Origin: Chloroflexi bacterium 13_1_40CM_68_21
GTDB taxonomy: Bacteria > Chloroflexota > Limnocylindria > P2-11E
Direction: 5' to 3'
DNA length: 7,623 nucleotides
NCBI GenBank assembly: GCA_001917735.1
Contig: MNEO01000034.1
Span: forward strand, 4,021 to 11,643
The notes beneath the pieces were generated by a model that was not told the DNA's origin, did no database searches, and saw nothing but the letters and a program-made list of their open reading frames with translations. A program made the translations under genes and the position numbers. Below are positions 6,230 to 7,623 of this stretch, piece after piece. Position 1 is the first letter of the stretch, and each line of letters begins with the position of its first letter.

Positions 6230-7623
6230 CAAACCTGCATGATGACGGGCAGCACCATGGGCCGGCGCTTGGTGCGCTCGTACAAGAGCGATGCGACGCT
6301 GTTGTGGATCGCATCCTTCAGCGCGGCGGGCTCGGCGAGGTGCTCGCCGGTCTGTGCCTCGGCGAGACCCTCGAGGATGCGCTGCTTCGCGAGCTCGACG
6401 ATCTCGGCGGCGTCGTGTTCGGGCACGAAGCCCTTGGTCACGATGTCGGGCCCGGCGACGACGGCGCCGGTCCGTTGCTCGATGGTCACGACGACCAGGA
6501 AGACCCCGTCGCTCCCGATCGACCAGCGGTCGCGCATGACGGAGTGGCTCACGTCCCCGACACCCAGGCCGTCGACGTAGACGACGCCCGACTGGACCTT
6601 CTCCCCCACCCGCGCGCCTTTGTCGTCGATCTCGAGAACGTCGCCGTTGGTGATCACGAACGCGTTCTTCGGCTCGACGCCGAGGTCCATCGCGATCCGA
6701 GCGTGTCGAACGAGCATGCGGTACTCGCCGTGGATGGGCAAAAAGTATTTCGGCCGGAGGATATTGAGGAGAAGCTTCAGCTCCTCCTGGCTCGCGTGCC
6801 CCGACACGTGGGGTCGCGTCGCGGGGTCGTAAATGACCTCCGCGCCGAGCTTGAACAGGTTGTCGATGGTGCGGGTGACGAGCTCCTCATTCCCGGGGAT
6901 CGGCGTCGCCGACATGACGACGGTGTCGCCCTCCTTCACGGCCACGTGGCGATGGTCGCCGAGGGCCATCCGTGATAACGCGCTCGTGGGCTCGCCCTGG
7001 CTGCCCGTGGTGATGATGCAGACCTCCTGATCCGGGAGCTTGCTGATCTCGTGCGGGCCGACGATCGCGCCCTCGGGGTATTCGAGGTATCCGAGCTCGC
7101 GCGCGGTCTTGGTGTAGTTCTCCATCGAGCGCCCGACGATCGCCGTCTTCCGACCCCACGCCGCGGCGATGTCCACGATCTGCTTGATGCGCGAGATGTT
7201 GGAGGCGAAGGTCGTCGTGATCACCCGGCCGGGTGCGCGCGACATGATCGCGTCGAACATCTCGCCGACGTGGCGCTCGGACTGCGTGTAGCCCGGAACC
7301 TCCGCGCGCGTCGAGTCCGACATGAGAAGCAGGACGCCCTTCGCCGCGATCGCCGCGAGCCGCCCGAAGTCCGTCTGCCGGCCGTCGACCGGAGTGTGGT
7401 CGAACTTCCAGTCGCCGGAGTGGACGACCGTGCCGTAGGGCGTTTCGACGGTCACCCCGACCGCGTCGGGGATGCTGTGACACACGTAGTAGGAATCGCA
7501 ACGGAACGTCCCGATGTTGAAGGGCTCGCCAGGAGCGATCTCGCAGAACGTCGCCCGATCGGCAAGCTTGTGTTCGCGCAGCTTCGTGCGGATCAAGCCG
7601 AGGGTGAGCTTCGTCCCGTAGAT
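6229..7623 (-). CDS. rnj: Ribonuclease J (start beyond right edge)
   Basis: RNase J is a zinc-dependent beta-CASP metallo-beta-lactamase ribonuclease with endonuclease and 5'-to-3' exonuclease activity in mRNA decay and rRNA maturation. The frame is open through the right edge, so 464 residues are visible of about 555, and the HxHxDH zinc motif is not in view. Visible hallmarks from the edge are: I-Y-G-T-K-L-T-L-G-L-I; C-H-S-I-P-D-A-V with the metal-binding His at 7479-7477; H-S-G-D-W-K-F-D with its Asp at 7413-7411; the beta-CASP motif S-D-S-T (7320-7309); H-V-S-G-H-A (6810-6793); and P-I-H-G-E-Y-R (His at 6732-6730). The C-terminal domain ends in R-R-P-M-V-L-P-V-I-M-Q-V. The ATG at 7596 is internal (Met in L-I-R-T-K context reads through from upstream), not the start. 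Adjacency to FtsK recalls rnjB-spoIIIE of Bacillus subtilis. The stop overlaps the ftsK ATG by 1 nt. Confidence 0.97.
   Translation of the reverse strand: MYGTKLTLGLIRTKLREHKLADRATFCEIAPGEPFNIGTFRCDSYYVCHSIPDAVGVTVETPYGTVVHSGDWKFDHTPVDGRQTDFGRLAAIAAKGVLLLMSDSTRAEVPGYTQSERHVGEMFDAIMSRAPGRVITTTFASNISRIKQIVDIAAAWGRKTAIVGRSMENYTKTARELGYLEYPEGAIVGPHEISKLPDQEVCIITTGSQGEPTSALSRMALGDHRHVAVKEGDTVVMSATPIPGNEELVTRTIDNLFKLGAEVIYDPATRPHVSGHASQEELKLLLNILRPKYFLPIHGEYRMLVRHARIAMDLGVEPKNAFVITNGDVLEIDDKGARVGEKVQSGVVYVDGLGVGDVSHSVMRDRWSIGSDGVFLVVVTIEQRTGAVVAGPDIVTKGFVPEHDAAEIVELAKQRILEGLAEAQTGEHLAEPAALKDAIHNSVASLLYERTKRRPMVLPVIMQV

Noticed and set aside
5732..6580. 282-codon plus-strand open frame opposite the ftsK N-terminus and RNase J C-terminus
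   Set aside because: Charged low-complexity translation without domains, spanning the junction of two genes supported by motifs.
1..7623. CRISPR array, tRNA, rRNA, insertion sequence or attachment site
   Set aside because: No spaced direct repeats, cloverleaf, transposase motif or terminal repeats seen; the whole length is accounted for by eight coding sequences.

Overview
The window is a solid block of eight protein-coding genes, all on the minus strand. It reads right to left as: RNase J (its start lies beyond the right edge), an FtsK/SpoIIIE DNA translocase, a RodZ-like membrane protein, phosphatidylglycerophosphate synthase (PgsA), a stand-alone CinA C-terminal domain (PncC type), a class I SAM methyltransferase, homoserine dehydrogenase (Hom), and the first 52 residues of an aspartate kinase cut off by the left edge. 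I see no RNA gene, mobile element, CRISPR array, promoter or intrinsic terminator.

Organism: base composition is about two-thirds GC, with strong third-position G/C preference and frequent GTG starts. The run RNase J - FtsK - RodZ-like - pgsA - cinA resembles the rnjB/spoIIIE...ymfM-pgsA-cinA neighbourhood of Bacillota, but the high GC and Ig-like domains in the RodZ protein fit better with a high-GC member of the Chloroflexota/Dormibacterota side of the Terrabacteria. This placement is inference and has not been tested by any search.

Layout and junctions: there is no intergenic base in the window. Every one of the seven junctions is a stop/start overlap: 1 nt (TGATG) at rnj/ftsK and hom/lysC, 4 nt (GTGA or ATGA) at ftsK/rodZ, rodZ/pgsA, cinA/methyltransferase and methyltransferase/hom, and 11 nt at pgsA/cinA. 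This implies one long transcript with translational coupling throughout, whose promoter is to the right of the window and whose end is to the left.

How the genes fit together: the right half handles RNA turnover (RNase J), chromosome segregation (FtsK), cell shape (RodZ) and anionic phospholipid synthesis (PgsA). The left half holds NMN salvage or damage control (CinA C domain), an unassigned methyltransferase, and two steps of the aspartate pathway (aspartate kinase and homoserine dehydrogenase). Most of this is conserved housekeeping. I did not find a new defence, mobile or biosynthetic system. The points most worth checking are the GC hairpin inside the first codons of lysC, the altered DNA-reading residues in the FtsK gamma domain, the double Ig-like insertion in RodZ, and the unassigned methyltransferase within the chain.
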